Shown: positions 7,649 through 16,171 of the stretch, in pieces
How positions within the stretch are numbered: position 1 is the first letter of the stretch
Layout of the letters: every line of letters begins with the position of its first letter
Source: Deltaproteobacteria bacterium
GTDB taxonomy: Bacteria; Desulfobacterota; Desulfobaccia; Desulfobaccales; 0-14-0-80-60-11
Assembly: GCA_019308625.1 (NCBI GenBank)
Contig: JAFDHU010000012.1
Location: 1-35,835, forward strand
Reading direction: 5' to 3'
DNA: 35,835 bases
Position numbers and translations under genes: made by a program
Notes under the pieces: model-generated
What the model saw: only the letters and a program-made list of their open reading frames with translations
Told to the model about the DNA's origin: nothing
Databases searched by the model: none

Positions 7649-8677
7649 ATGCCCAGGATAAGGGTGCCCCAGAGCTTCTCCGCCGGCTTGTTCCTGACCT
7701 ACTGCTGCCCCTCTGCCTGCCGCCACTGCCTGTATGCCTGCTCTCCTGCCTGGCCTGCCGACTGGCCTGGATTGGAGGAGCTGGAAGCCTGTCTGGCTGC
7801 CCTGAGTCGTCGCCTCCGGCCCCACCCCTGGGGCCCGCGGACGGTCGGCTTCAACTACGGACTGCATTTCACCGGAGGAGAGCCCTTTTTGAACTTTGAG
7901 CTGCTGTTGGATGGGGTGCGCTTGGCTTCCGAGTACCGCCTCCCCTCCCTGTTTGTGGAAACCAACTGCTTCTGGTGCCGGGACGATGACCTCACTCGGG
8001 ATCGGCTCCTTGCCTTGAAGGGGGCCGGGTTGCATGGACTTCTTGTTTCCGTAAACCCTTTTACCGTAGAGCGCATTCCCTTCGAGCGCCTGGAGCGGGC
8101 CATCCGCTTGGGCCAGCAGGTATTCGGGCGCAATCTTCTAATTTATCAGGTGGAGTTTTACCACCTTTTCCGGCAACAAGGCCTCCAAGGAACCCTTCCT
8201 TTGGAAGATTTTTTGACCCTGTTCGGCCCTCGGGCCTTCGCTGGCACGACGGAGCTGTTGCTTGCTGGCCGGGCCGCCTACCGCCTGCAGCACCTGTTCC
8301 CTGTCCATCCTGCGGAGCGCTTCCTGGCCCAACCCTGCCCCACACCTTTATTGCGTAACTGGCACAACCATGTGGACAACTACGGCAACCTCCTGCCGGG
8401 CTTTTGCGGCGGCCTGTCCCTGGGTCACTGGCGTGACCTGGACCGCCTGGAAACGGAAGGCCTGGAGCTTCAAGAGTACCCCATCCTGAAGTACCTCATT
8501 TCCGGGGATATGGCCGGACTGCTGGACCTGGCCCGGGCTCATGGCTACCGGACGCGTCCAGCGGGCTACATTTCCAAGTGTCATCTCTGTCTAGATTTAA
8601 GAAAGTGTTTGGCGGATCAGGGGGACTTCCGGGAACTCCGGCCCCGGGAATTTTATAAACATCTGGAGAATGACTGA
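7649..8677 (+). CDS. Radical SAM protein with C-terminal Cys cluster
   Basis: A 342-residue radical SAM enzyme. The cluster motif is CPSACRHC (CxxxCxxC) near residue 20, binding a [4Fe-4S] that cleaves S-adenosylmethionine; HFTGGEPFLNFELLL is the GGEP motif for SAM binding. FVETNCFWC and the strand LLVSVNPF continue the partial TIM barrel. Late cysteines (PGFCGG near 250; CHLCLDLRKC near 315) suggest an auxiliary Fe-S site of the SPASM or twitch sort. ATG at 7649 has GGGAG 6 nt ahead; an upstream extension in frame is low-complexity. Substrate is unknown. Radical SAM-SPASM enzymes often modify peptides or proteins, and the preceding gene makes a Cys-repeat protein, so that protein is a candidate substrate by neighbourhood only. 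Confidence 0.82.
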   Translation: MPRIRVPQSFSAGLFLTYCCPSACRHCLYACSPAWPADWPGLEELEACLAALSRRLRPHPWGPRTVGFNYGLHFTGGEPFLNFELLLDGVRLASEYRLPSLFVETNCFWCRDDDLTRDRLLALKGAGLHGLLVSVNPFTVERIPFERLERAIRLGQQVFGRNLLIYQVEFYHLFRQQGLQGTLPLEDFLTLFGPRAFAGTTELLLAGRAAYRLQHLFPVHPAERFLAQPCPTPLLRNWHNHVDNYGNLLPGFCGGLSLGHWRDLDRLETEGLELQEYPILKYLISGDMAGLLDLARAHGYRTRPAGYISKCHLCLDLRKCLADQGDFRELRPREFYKHLEND

Positions 8678-8814
8678 GCCGGGTCCGAACGCCCCAAAAA
8701 TCTCCCCGGAAGGTGGTGGTGGCGGAAAGGAAGCCTTACAATATGTGCAAGAAAAAAACTGCGGCAGGCCCGCGGATCAAGTCCCCGGTTTGCCGCCATG
8801 AAGTGGAGCCGCTG

Positions 8815-8988
8815 ATGAGATTCCGAATGGTGCTCCTGACTCTGTTATTGCTGGTTTTTCTGAGTTGCGCCGGTTCCAGGGATTACGTCAATCCCACCGG
8901 CGATCCCTACGGCGCCGGCCGCTCCTGGTGGGGTACCGACGCCATCTGCGCTCCGGGCTGTCCGGTGGGTATGTCGGGCTCGTGGTGA
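8815..8988 (+). CDS. Small lipoprotein
   Basis: A 57-residue protein. Residues 1-18 form a signal peptide with a run of Leu, ending in the lipobox VFLSC. The mature part is about 39 residues, rich in Gly, Trp and aromatic residues (GAGRSWWGTDAIC, APGCPVGMSGSW), with two Cys. ATG at 8815 follows GGAG with normal spacing; an upstream in-frame start would bury the signal peptide. No family is recognised. It stands after the radical SAM gene but with about 140 nt between. Confidence 0.6.
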   Translation: MRFRMVLLTLLLLVFLSCAGSRDYVNPTGDPYGAGRSWWGTDAICAPGCPVGMSGSW

Positions 8989-9074
8989 GGGCCGGAATTT
9001 TCCCAGCGACCTCTTAGTCCGGAGTATGCTTCACAGCCTTGGGTTCCTCTGTTGCGCGTCTAGCCCAAAGGGCT

Positions 9075-9800
9075 CTATTGCGGCTTGGGAAGGGTCATAA
9101 AGAGGTGAGTGAGACCCCTTTCCAGCCGCTCATAGGCCACCACCTGCTCGGGGGCTAGGCCGAACCCGACCACAGACTTGAGCCCGGTGGCAAGATCCAG
9201 ACTGGTTTCCATTTCCCCGTGCCAGCGGCAACTGCCGTCGGCGGCCACCAGAATGGCCTCCAGGATCACATCGCTTTCAGCATCCCCCAGGATCCGACGG
9301 GCTTCCCGATCCATATCCCGCCGGCTCAGGGCCAGGCGGTTGCCTTGGCCCTCCGACTCATGGATGCTGAGCCCTTCGGATTCAGAGAGCTTGAACCCCC
9401 CGATCATGACGGCGTCCACCTGTTTCTCCCGGGCCAGGGCAATAACCTTGGTTTTATTCACCACGGCCGATTCTCGCCGAACTTCCGTCTTAAAGGTCAG
9501 GCAGGGCTCGCCTCGGCGTCCCCGGGTCACCAGCCCCAGATCGCTGAGATCCCGGGGGTCTGCCTGAACCTCGAAATTCGAGGCCGCGGCCAGTTTGGTC
9601 GCGGCCAGGGTCAGCACCGGGGAGGGGTTGTTCTGCTCATCATAGACTTGGCCGGGGAATCCCACCAGCAGCACCCTTTTGATACCGACTGCCGAGGGCC
9701 GATAAGGCGGCGTAGCGGCGCAGCCCAGGCAGAAGACCAAAGCAGCCAGTAGCGCCCCGGTGAGGCCCTGCTTGCCAAATGAACTTCTCCGATAATACAA
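9075..9800 (-). CDS. Outer-membrane-type lipoprotein, unknown function
   Basis: A 241-residue lipoprotein. The best start is TTG at 9800, 5 nt after a perfect AGGAGG; this gives LYYRRSSFGKQG, a hydrophobic core and the lipobox VFCLGC, a normal signal peptide. Longer in-frame starts at 9824 and 9899 lack ribosome sites. The mature protein has VKRVLLVGFPGQ-like and VDAVMIGGFKLSESEG segments that resemble the alternating strand/helix fold of CsgG or TolB-N-like lipoproteins, where several loci pair such a protein with secretion or envelope systems. The order GIKRVLLVGFP then QVDAVMIGGF then SDVILEAILV supports that loosely. I do not claim a function. Confidence 0.7.
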   Translation of the reverse strand: MYYRRSSFGKQGLTGALLAALVFCLGCAATPPYRPSAVGIKRVLLVGFPGQVYDEQNNPSPVLTLAATKLAAASNFEVQADPRDLSDLGLVTRGRRGEPCLTFKTEVRRESAVVNKTKVIALAREKQVDAVMIGGFKLSESEGLSIHESEGQGNRLALSRRDMDREARRILGDAESDVILEAILVAADGSCRWHGEMETSLDLATGLKSVVGFGLAPEQVVAYERLERGLTHLFMTLPKPQ

Positions 9801-10043
9801 GTTTACCTCCTGAGCCCGAGACATTTCACCAGGGACGGGTAAAGGGGCTGTCCCTGCCCCTCTAAGACTATCAATTTCCGCCGGGGAGGCGAAAGACAAT
9901 TTTCCGGGAGTTCCACCCCGGTGACCGCCCCGGTTTCCGAGCCAAACTCGGCCAAGGCCCGCTCCTATCCCGGTTCAGCCAGGCAACCACACCAAAAAAG
10001 GGCTCTGAAATGGCCTCCTGGGCTTTGGCGTACTGAGCTTAGC

Positions 10044-11630
10044 CTAAAAAAACCACTGGGCCAAAAACCGGAAGCGGTAATCTTCCTGGTCGTTGGCGTT
10101 GTAAAGATCCCGCCTGAGCAGGCTGAAATCCGTCATGTACTTGTGGCGGTGGCCGTTCACGTAGTAGTTCAGGCCGAAGGTGTATTCCCGCAGGATGCCT
10201 TCCACCGCATTGTTGACCAGGACGCCCTTATCGTTCCGGGCCATGATATTGGTAGTATTAGGCAGCAGCCACTGGTTCTGGGGATTCCGGTCCTTCAGCC
10301 GGTTGGCGTAAGCGTAACGGGCCACCACCTCCAGCCGCTTGGGCAAAAGGAAGTAGCCGGCGGCAATGTACCAGGCCTCCCGGTGGGCGGCCAGGTCTGC
10401 GCCGTTGGGGAACCAGTTAAGGAGCCGGTAGGTTTCCCGCGCTCCTTCCCACTGCAGGGAGAAGCCCCGCCACTTGAAGCAGGCCGCCAAGTCATAGCCA
10501 TAACTTTCGGCGTTTGTCGCCCTACCCTGATAGGATACCCGATCCGCATTGGTATACATGGAATAGAGGATGTAGAACATGGGCCAGGATTTGTGGTAGT
10601 TGTAGTCCCCCTGCAGAAACAGCTCCGAATCGGTGGGACCACCGTTGGGTAAGGGGGCGAACAGGATGCGTCCGGAGTAGCAGAAGCGGTCGTCGTTCAT
10701 ATTGTCAAGGCCCCGGGTATTGACGCCGTTCCAGATGCCGAACCAGTAGCGGAAGTTGCGGGGAGCCCAGAGATTCACGTCCCCCATGAGCATGACCCCC
10801 TGGGACCGGTACAGAGTGAAGCCGCCGGTGTGGAACTTGTTGTTACTGCCGGGGGCAGGGCCGCTAAAAGGCGCCACGTTGTCGGGCCAGTTGCGGTCGT
10901 TTTCCCCGGAGAAGATGGAACGCTCCACGAAGTTAAGCTTGAACCCGGAGTTCCAGAACTCCAGGGAGTAGGGGATCTTGCCCCGGCCCACCCAGGGAAT
11001 AATGCTGCCATATTCATTTTTTATTCCCGTATAGTAGACGTTAGCGTCGTGGACATTAACCCCCCGGTCGGGCTCCAATTGGATGTGCAGGAAGTACTTG
11101 AGGTCTTTGTGAAAGGCGTTGCCATCGAAGAATAGACGTAGCCGCCGCATGCGGAAGTAAGAGGTGTTGATGGCGTCTTCGTTCACATTTTTGCCGTCAA
11201 GATATTGCCGATGGATGTCCGAGTCCCGGTCGATGTAGGTAAACCGCGGCTGGAAGGCCAGACGAATGCGGGTCCGGAATTTGCCGTCGGGCGTCTGCAT
11301 GAAGAAGCCTTTCCGGTAACCCACGATCACCTTGGGCTTGGGAACGGCTTTCGCGGCAGCCACCTGGGCCTCCTTCACTGCCTCTCGTTTGGCCTCCTCT
11401 TTGATGCGCTGCAGTTCTCGGGCGCGCCGGGCCTCCTCCTGCGCCTTCCGCGCCTTCTCCTTTTCCCGGACCTTCTGTTTCAGCTTCGCAGCCTTCTCGG
11501 GCGTGATAACCTTCTCCTCCACCAGAAGTTCCAAAAGGTCATCGGCAGAAATGGCAAGAGCCGCCCGAGGAGTAAAAGCCAGAAACAGGGCCAGGAGCAA
11601 AACGCTTACCCCTAAAAGAATCGTCCGCAT
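10044..11630 (-). CDS. Phosphate-selective-type outer membrane porin (OprO/OprP-like)
   Basis: A 528-residue beta-barrel precursor. ATG at 11630 lies 8 nt after AGGAGG and begins a standard signal peptide cut near AALA. Residues 25-60 (ADDLLELLVEEKVITPEKA) and a long Lys/Glu/Ala coiled coil to about residue 100 form the periplasmic trimerisation part typical of porin P relatives. From about 115 onward are amphipathic strands ending in the C-terminal aromatic FLAQWFF, the BAM targeting signal. Conserved barrel features include RMRRLRLFFDGN, FLHIQLEPD and the conserved GKIPYSLEFW. Such porins pass phosphate or other anions across the outer membrane, fitting the anion-related genes just beyond. 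It follows the molybdoenzyme in the same direction but 520 nt away, so it has its own promoter. Confidence 0.85.
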   Translation of the reverse strand: MRTILLGVSVLLLALFLAFTPRAALAISADDLLELLVEEKVITPEKAAKLKQKVREKEKARKAQEEARRARELQRIKEEAKREAVKEAQVAAAKAVPKPKVIVGYRKGFFMQTPDGKFRTRIRLAFQPRFTYIDRDSDIHRQYLDGKNVNEDAINTSYFRMRRLRLFFDGNAFHKDLKYFLHIQLEPDRGVNVHDANVYYTGIKNEYGSIIPWVGRGKIPYSLEFWNSGFKLNFVERSIFSGENDRNWPDNVAPFSGPAPGSNNKFHTGGFTLYRSQGVMLMGDVNLWAPRNFRYWFGIWNGVNTRGLDNMNDDRFCYSGRILFAPLPNGGPTDSELFLQGDYNYHKSWPMFYILYSMYTNADRVSYQGRATNAESYGYDLAACFKWRGFSLQWEGARETYRLLNWFPNGADLAAHREAWYIAAGYFLLPKRLEVVARYAYANRLKDRNPQNQWLLPNTTNIMARNDKGVLVNNAVEGILREYTFGLNYYVNGHRHKYMTDFSLLRRDLYNANDQEDYRFRFLAQWFF

Positions 11631-12149
11631 ACCATTATCCTCCTTTCTCCCCATGATAAGGCTTCCGGCTAACCCCACGCAAAATCCTTACCGGACAGCA
11701 GTAATTCAAGCTGTATACCACGGTAGGGAGAGACAGTTGTGAGGCTATCTATCTGAAATAAAATGGTAAATTAAAATATAAATAAATCGGGGTAGGCCAT
11801 TTCGGAGGACCCCCGCCAAGTTTTTTTACAGGGTGTAAAATGAAGAACTGAGATTCCCCATGATAAGGTCGCGACCATCTGATAGCTGATTGCCGCATTG
11901 AATCAAGAACACCGCTTGGAGACATCCATGCCCGACCACGGTTCGCCGCCTTTGCCCAGGGTGGAAGGACTGCCTCTCTCGGGGAGGCGTTACAGCAATG
12001 GGGCGACGCTGTCCTTTATATGGGTTCGGGGGATAAAAAGATTCTTCATGGCCATATCACTCTTGCTCCAGGTTCTTTTCTTCCTAATTCCAAACCGGCC
12101 ATAACCGCACTACCTGGGGTGAAGTTAAAATTTCATCCCCTTTACCGGA
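11631..12149. promoter_or_regulatory. Regulatory intergenic region upstream of the porin
   Basis: About 520 bases without a supported gene. The part at 11740-11800 is very AT-rich and is the likely promoter and UP-element area of the porin. A 14-base sequence, TCCCCATGATAAGG, occurs in direct orientation at 11648-11661 and 11855-11868, bracketing this area. A plus-strand open frame at 11898-12104 begins with TTG, has no ribosome site and looks random. Confidence 0.5.
12116..12140. terminator. Hairpin 10 nt after the molybdoenzyme gene
   Basis: GGGG-TGAA pairs with TTCA-CCCC across an AT loop. It sits immediately downstream of the minus-strand molybdoenzyme stop. Only three T follow it on the plus strand and none on the minus strand, so its role may be mRNA 3'-end protection more than intrinsic termination. 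Confidence 0.4.
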
Positions 12150-14984
12150 TCAGGCCTTGGTTACCTGGGCTTTGACCAGTTTCAACGGGGGGGTTCCGGC
12201 ATAAATATCCGAAACGTTGGGAGGCAGTAATGCCCCCACCCCTTTGGTGCCCCCCATGCGGGGATATTTGGGGTCAGCCTCCAAGCCCCGGATATGGCCA
12301 AAACCGCCGCCCATGCCCATTACTCCCTGGCGGATAAACCAGGTGACATGGGCCTCGGTGGTGATGCGCCCCCAAGGCGACTCCACCATCACCATATCAC
12401 CGTTCTTAATGCCCCGGGCCTTGGCGTCCAGATAATTAATCCAGACGGGGTTTTTCCCTACCTGGGACATGAGGAAATAGTTGTTCTGGGTGCTGGTGTG
12501 CTCGTGGAGAGCAAAGCGGAAGTTGCCTAGCAGCAAGGGAAAGTCGGCGTCGGGCCTGAGATCCGGCCAGTCGGCATATGGATCTTTATAATCCGGCAGC
12601 GGATCAATGCCTTTTTCCTCCGCCACCGGGTTTTTGAAGTTGTACTTGCCGGTTTTGGTCTTGCCCGAAGCGCCATACCCCTCCGGCGGATTCAGACTTC
12701 CCCATTTCTTATACTTGTAGTATTCAGCCGTATCAGTAATCAGATAGCCCTTGGCTTTCAAATCTTCCAGGCTCCAGGGGGTGCCAGCCAGTTGGTTGGC
12801 CATGGCCTCTTCATCGCTTTTCCAGGGGAGGTATTGTCCCATACCCAGGCGCTTGCCGATCTCGGTGAAGATGTAGAAATCCGGGCGGCTGTCATACAGG
12901 GGCTCGATGCACTTCTGGGTGATACAAATGGCGGCGTCATAGCCCCATTCGGAATACACCCGGCTCATCTCCATGGTGGACACCGACGGCAGCACTATGT
13001 GGGAGAGGACCGCAGTATTGCACATAAAGGCATCAATGGTGACCACAAACTTGAGTTTTTTTATGGCCTCTTCGGTGGCTTGGCAATTGGTCCAGGAAAG
13101 GACCGGATCGCCCCAGTAATTGACCAAGGCCTCAATGCGCCCGGCAGCCACATCCCGGGGGAAGTTGGGATGGACATAACCGGCCCACATCTTCATTTTG
13201 TGCATTTTTTCTGTCTTCTTCTCGGGCGGCTTTTCCTGTCCCGGCCCCCAGGCGCTTTTGAGCTTCCGTTTGAAGGGCAGGCTGGGGCCGCCGGGGGCGT
13301 CATAGGTGCCCAACAGACCGTTGATGGCCCACACTGCCATGGAGCCGTAGAAGGCGTTGGGGCTTTGAGCCACGCCGGTCCAGGAGACCACAGTGGGATG
13401 CTCGGCTTCGGCCAGTTCCCGGGCTATTCTTTCAATGGTGGCCGCCGGCACGTCACAAATCTTTTCCGCCCATTCCGGGGTGCGGGCCACGCCGTCTTCC
13501 TCGCCCAGCAGCCGGCGCTTGAACTCCTCAAACCCATACGTCCAGTTCTCAACGAATTCCTTGTTATAGAGATTATTTTTCACCAGTACATAGCAGATGG
13601 CCATGGCCATGGCGCCATCCGTGCTCGGCTTGATGGGCAGCCATTCCGTGGCCGCGGCTGCAGTTTCCGAGCGGCGGGGATCCACCACCACCAGTTTGGC
13701 CCCCCGATCCAGAGCATCCCTGAGGTATTTGAGTTTGCGTTGCGACTGGCTGCAGGCGAATTCATTGTGGCCGAAATTCAGAATGTAGTCGGACTCCCGG
13801 TAATCAATCCAGGGGCGCTTGTCGTTGAGATTGTGCTCATTGGCCATGCGCATGGGATTGTCGCACATGGTGCGATGGGTCACCATGTGGGCGCCGTAGG
13901 CCTTGAAAATCCCTTCGGTGAGCCAGTTGTTAAAATCATTGCCCCGCAGAAAGACCACTCTTTCTGAGTCAATAGAATTCAAACCGGCACCGACGCGATC
14001 CAGGGCCTCCTCCCAGGAGGCCTTGCGGAAACGGCCGTTTTCCCGGATCAGGGGGGTTTTCAGGCGATAGGCGCTGTAGGTGATGTAATGCGCGCTCCCC
14101 CCCTTGGGGCAGAGGCGACCGAGGCTGCGGATATCCCCTTCCAAGCCTGTGATGCCGGTGATGATCCCGTCTTTGACTTTGACGCTCATGCCACATTGGG
14201 CATTGCAGTGGTAACAATGGGTGGGCACCATCTTGTCCGGAGCTTCCGGCACCGCACCCTCAGCCAAGGTAAAGAGGTCCCGGCTCAGGTTCAGGACGCT
14301 TAGAGCCTGGCCCAGCATGACGAAGGCCTCCTGCCGGCTGGCCTCCGGCGCCAGGGCCAGGGCCCGGTCATGGAAAAAGGTCGCCAGGAGGACATCGGCC
14401 AGGGCTTTGTAGAAAGGACTCTGGGCGCTGTTATCCAGGACGGCGCAAAATTCCGGTAACCAGCCCATCAGGTGCTCCCGGCGAAAATCGTCTAATAGCT
14501 TCACCATTTCCGGAGCGCCGTCGTCGGCGGCGGCAATAATCCCGGCCAGGTGGCTCATAAACTCTAGTTCCACGGCCAAGTGGTCATCCAGGTCAGGATA
14601 AGCAGGAGATTTGTGCACGCCTGCCTGACGGTAGAACTTGCGCACTTCCGGCACCGCCCCCATTACCACCGGCTGCCGCAAAAGGTAACAGGAAGCATAG
14701 GGGAAGGCAGGGTTTGCCCCGGCATTAAGAAAGATATCGGCATATTCGTAACGCCAAGCCGGCCAGTCCTGAGGGCTGGCCTGCTCCAAAGAGGCCAGGA
14801 GTTTTCCCCAGGCGGCCTTGAGGTCAGCCAAGGGGCAGTGGTTGCCAAAGTCTTGGAGGGCCTGGCGGAACTCCGTTCCCCGAAGTTTGTCGAACAATTC
14901 CTGAGAAATTTCGTCCCGGAGTATCGTGGACAAGAAATTATAAATCTGCGACCTGGCCCGGTGCAGTGGTTTGATATCACTCAT
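12150..14984 (-). CDS. TorD-type chaperone fused to a molybdopterin oxidoreductase
   Basis: A 944-residue two-part protein. Residues 1-215 match the TorD/DmsD/NarJ helical chaperone plan: WRYEYADIFLNAGA, SCYLLRQPVVMG, VRKFYRQAGV and DDHLAVELEFMSHLAGI. From residue 257 it is a DMSO-reductase-family enzyme: C257, C260, C264 and C292 bind [4Fe-4S]; THRTMCDNP near residue 374 gives a Cys that is the likely Mo/W ligand, as in the polysulfide, thiosulfate, tetrathionate and arsenate reductase branch; the last 150 residues are the dinucleotide-binding domain. There is no Tat signal and no adjacent Fe-S or membrane subunit, so I infer a soluble cytoplasmic enzyme that carries its own maturation chaperone. 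The substrate is unknown; the TauE permease gene nearby hints at a sulfur oxyanion. GGAG precedes ATG 14984. Confidence 0.85.
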   Translation of the reverse strand: MSDIKPLHRARSQIYNFLSTILRDEISQELFDKLRGTEFRQALQDFGNHCPLADLKAAWGKLLASLEQASPQDWPAWRYEYADIFLNAGANPAFPYASCYLLRQPVVMGAVPEVRKFYRQAGVHKSPAYPDLDDHLAVELEFMSHLAGIIAAADDGAPEMVKLLDDFRREHLMGWLPEFCAVLDNSAQSPFYKALADVLLATFFHDRALALAPEASRQEAFVMLGQALSVLNLSRDLFTLAEGAVPEAPDKMVPTHCYHCNAQCGMSVKVKDGIITGITGLEGDIRSLGRLCPKGGSAHYITYSAYRLKTPLIRENGRFRKASWEEALDRVGAGLNSIDSERVVFLRGNDFNNWLTEGIFKAYGAHMVTHRTMCDNPMRMANEHNLNDKRPWIDYRESDYILNFGHNEFACSQSQRKLKYLRDALDRGAKLVVVDPRRSETAAAATEWLPIKPSTDGAMAMAICYVLVKNNLYNKEFVENWTYGFEEFKRRLLGEEDGVARTPEWAEKICDVPAATIERIARELAEAEHPTVVSWTGVAQSPNAFYGSMAVWAINGLLGTYDAPGGPSLPFKRKLKSAWGPGQEKPPEKKTEKMHKMKMWAGYVHPNFPRDVAAGRIEALVNYWGDPVLSWTNCQATEEAIKKLKFVVTIDAFMCNTAVLSHIVLPSVSTMEMSRVYSEWGYDAAICITQKCIEPLYDSRPDFYIFTEIGKRLGMGQYLPWKSDEEAMANQLAGTPWSLEDLKAKGYLITDTAEYYKYKKWGSLNPPEGYGASGKTKTGKYNFKNPVAEEKGIDPLPDYKDPYADWPDLRPDADFPLLLGNFRFALHEHTSTQNNYFLMSQVGKNPVWINYLDAKARGIKNGDMVMVESPWGRITTEAHVTWFIRQGVMGMGGGFGHIRGLEADPKYPRMGGTKGVGALLPPNVSDIYAGTPPLKLVKAQVTKA

Positions 14985-15028
14985 CAGCGCCTCTCCTTTT
15001 CGCCAACTGACTTCATTAAATCTGGCCG

Positions 15029-15403
15029 CTACAGGGCCAGAGCCTCCTTCAGATTACGTTTGGTGGCTTTGGCCACCTTGGCCACTTTGCTCTCCAGCTC
15101 TGCCGGATCCAGAGGAGTGAACAGGATTTCCTGGACACCCAGCCTGATGGCCTGCCGCAGGCAGGACAAATCGGGTGCACCGGTAATCATAAGCAAGCGC
15201 AGGTCCGGGCTGAGCTGGCGTAGCTCCTGCATCACTTCCAGGCCGGCAGGTCGGTCCACCTCCACCAAAGCCAACTCCAATTTCTGGGAACGGATGCACT
15301 CCAGGGCCGATTCTTTATCAGTAAAGTTGAAAAGCTTGTGTCCTTTTTTTCCCAGAACCTCTCTTATTTCCGGGTTATCCGCCCAAAGCAGGACGTTAGC
15401 CAC
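15029..15403 (-). CDS. Degenerate receiver (pseudo-receiver) domain protein
   Basis: A 124-residue stand-alone protein with the receiver layout, starting at GTG 15403 seven nt after AGGAGG. Aligning by eye with canonical receivers: the acidic pair is reduced to D9-N10, the phospho-acceptor position holds E48 (LALVEVDRP), the switch Thr is kept (MITGA, T74), and the invariant Lys of the KP motif is T96 (FTPLD). A Glu at the acceptor site with no Lys predicts a domain that is not phosphorylated and may be locked in one state. Its helix 4 and helix 5 surfaces look intact. It lies 44 nt upstream of the chaperone-molybdoenzyme fusion and after a membrane protein, in one minus-strand set, so it may regulate or tether one of them. 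Confidence 0.75.
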   Translation of the reverse strand: MANVLLWADNPEIREVLGKKGHKLFNFTDKESALECIRSQKLELALVEVDRPAGLEVMQELRQLSPDLRLLMITGAPDLSCLRQAIRLGVQEILFTPLDPAELESKVAKVAKATKRNLKEALAL

Positions 15404-15517
15404 GGTTTAACCTCCTTTCCTCTCTGACTTTTTCAAGGTCCCAAGTCCCCCGACTCGGAGAAATGCCCTGTCGCCTCCCTTGCACCCAGACCCCAGCCTC
15501 CCGCCTTTACCTGATGG

Positions 15518-16111
15518 TTACTTCACCCTGGTCTTGGATTCCGCCGCCAGATCAACCAGGCTCTTCATCTCCTGGAGCTGCTCCTCATAGGAATCCAGGA
15601 TGACCTTGATGCGGCGGAAAAAGGGCAGCCGGTACTTGACCCGTTTGAACAGGAAGTAGGCCGCCACATAGACCACCAGAAACATCACCATGAAGTTGAC
15701 GCTTATACCGATCAGGGGGATAGGGAACTCCACCTCCAGGAAGCGGAACTGCATCCAGGCCAAAGCGAAGGGGATGGGCCAAAGAAAGGCGGCCGACAGG
15801 GCAATCTGCTGGAAAAAGGATTTGCCGAAGGCATCGTTGGCCAGCTTGTTGGCCGCGGCATAGGCCTGCTCATCTCCGGCCTTGAGGGCATCCACCGAGA
15901 TGTTCTGGTACTTCACCACTTCCCGAGTGAATTGGTCAATATGCCTCTTGTTGGCCAGAAAAGCCAAGGAAATGGAAAACTCCCCCAGAATCAGGACGAT
16001 GACGGCCAGCACAAAGGTGCCGATAAAGAAGTCCGGCAGGGCGTGGCCCGTGAGCCGGTAAAACCAGATCAGGTATGGGTCCAGGACCCTGAAGAAAACG
16101 GGCATGTCCAC
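15518..16111 (-). CDS. Three-helix membrane protein with EMC3/DUF106-like topology
   Basis: A 197-residue membrane protein starting at GTG 16111 (GGGAG 6 nt ahead) or ATG 16105. Membrane helices are at about 27-50 (FIGTFVLAVIVLILGEF), 97-120 (FQQIALSAAFLWPIPFALAW) and 132-155 (GISVNFMVMFLVVYVAAYF). Between helix 1 and 2 is a charged helical segment (NKRHIDQFTREVVKYQ, LKAGDEQAYAAANKLA), and the C-terminus is a charged coiled coil. One helix, a cytosolic coiled coil, then two helices is the plan of the Oxa1-superfamily DUF106/EMC3 proteins, and the linker resembles theirs; I offer this as a fold guess, not a firm family call. It lies between the TauE permease and the pseudo-receiver on the same strand, spaced 60 and 114 nt. 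Confidence 0.65.
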   Translation of the reverse strand: MDMPVFFRVLDPYLIWFYRLTGHALPDFFIGTFVLAVIVLILGEFSISLAFLANKRHIDQFTREVVKYQNISVDALKAGDEQAYAAANKLANDAFGKSFFQQIALSAAFLWPIPFALAWMQFRFLEVEFPIPLIGISVNFMVMFLVVYVAAYFLFKRVKYRLPFFRRIKVILDSYEEQLQEMKSLVDLAAESKTRVK

Positions 16112-16171
16112 GGCTTGCTCCCAAGCGGTGGGGCCGATCCGGCCGGCCCCACCCTATTGCTTTCTCCATTT

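Noticed and set aside
11898..12104. 68-residue open frame in the porin-molybdoenzyme gap
   Set aside because: TTG start, no ribosome site, random-looking N-terminus; the hydrophobic tail alone is not enough.
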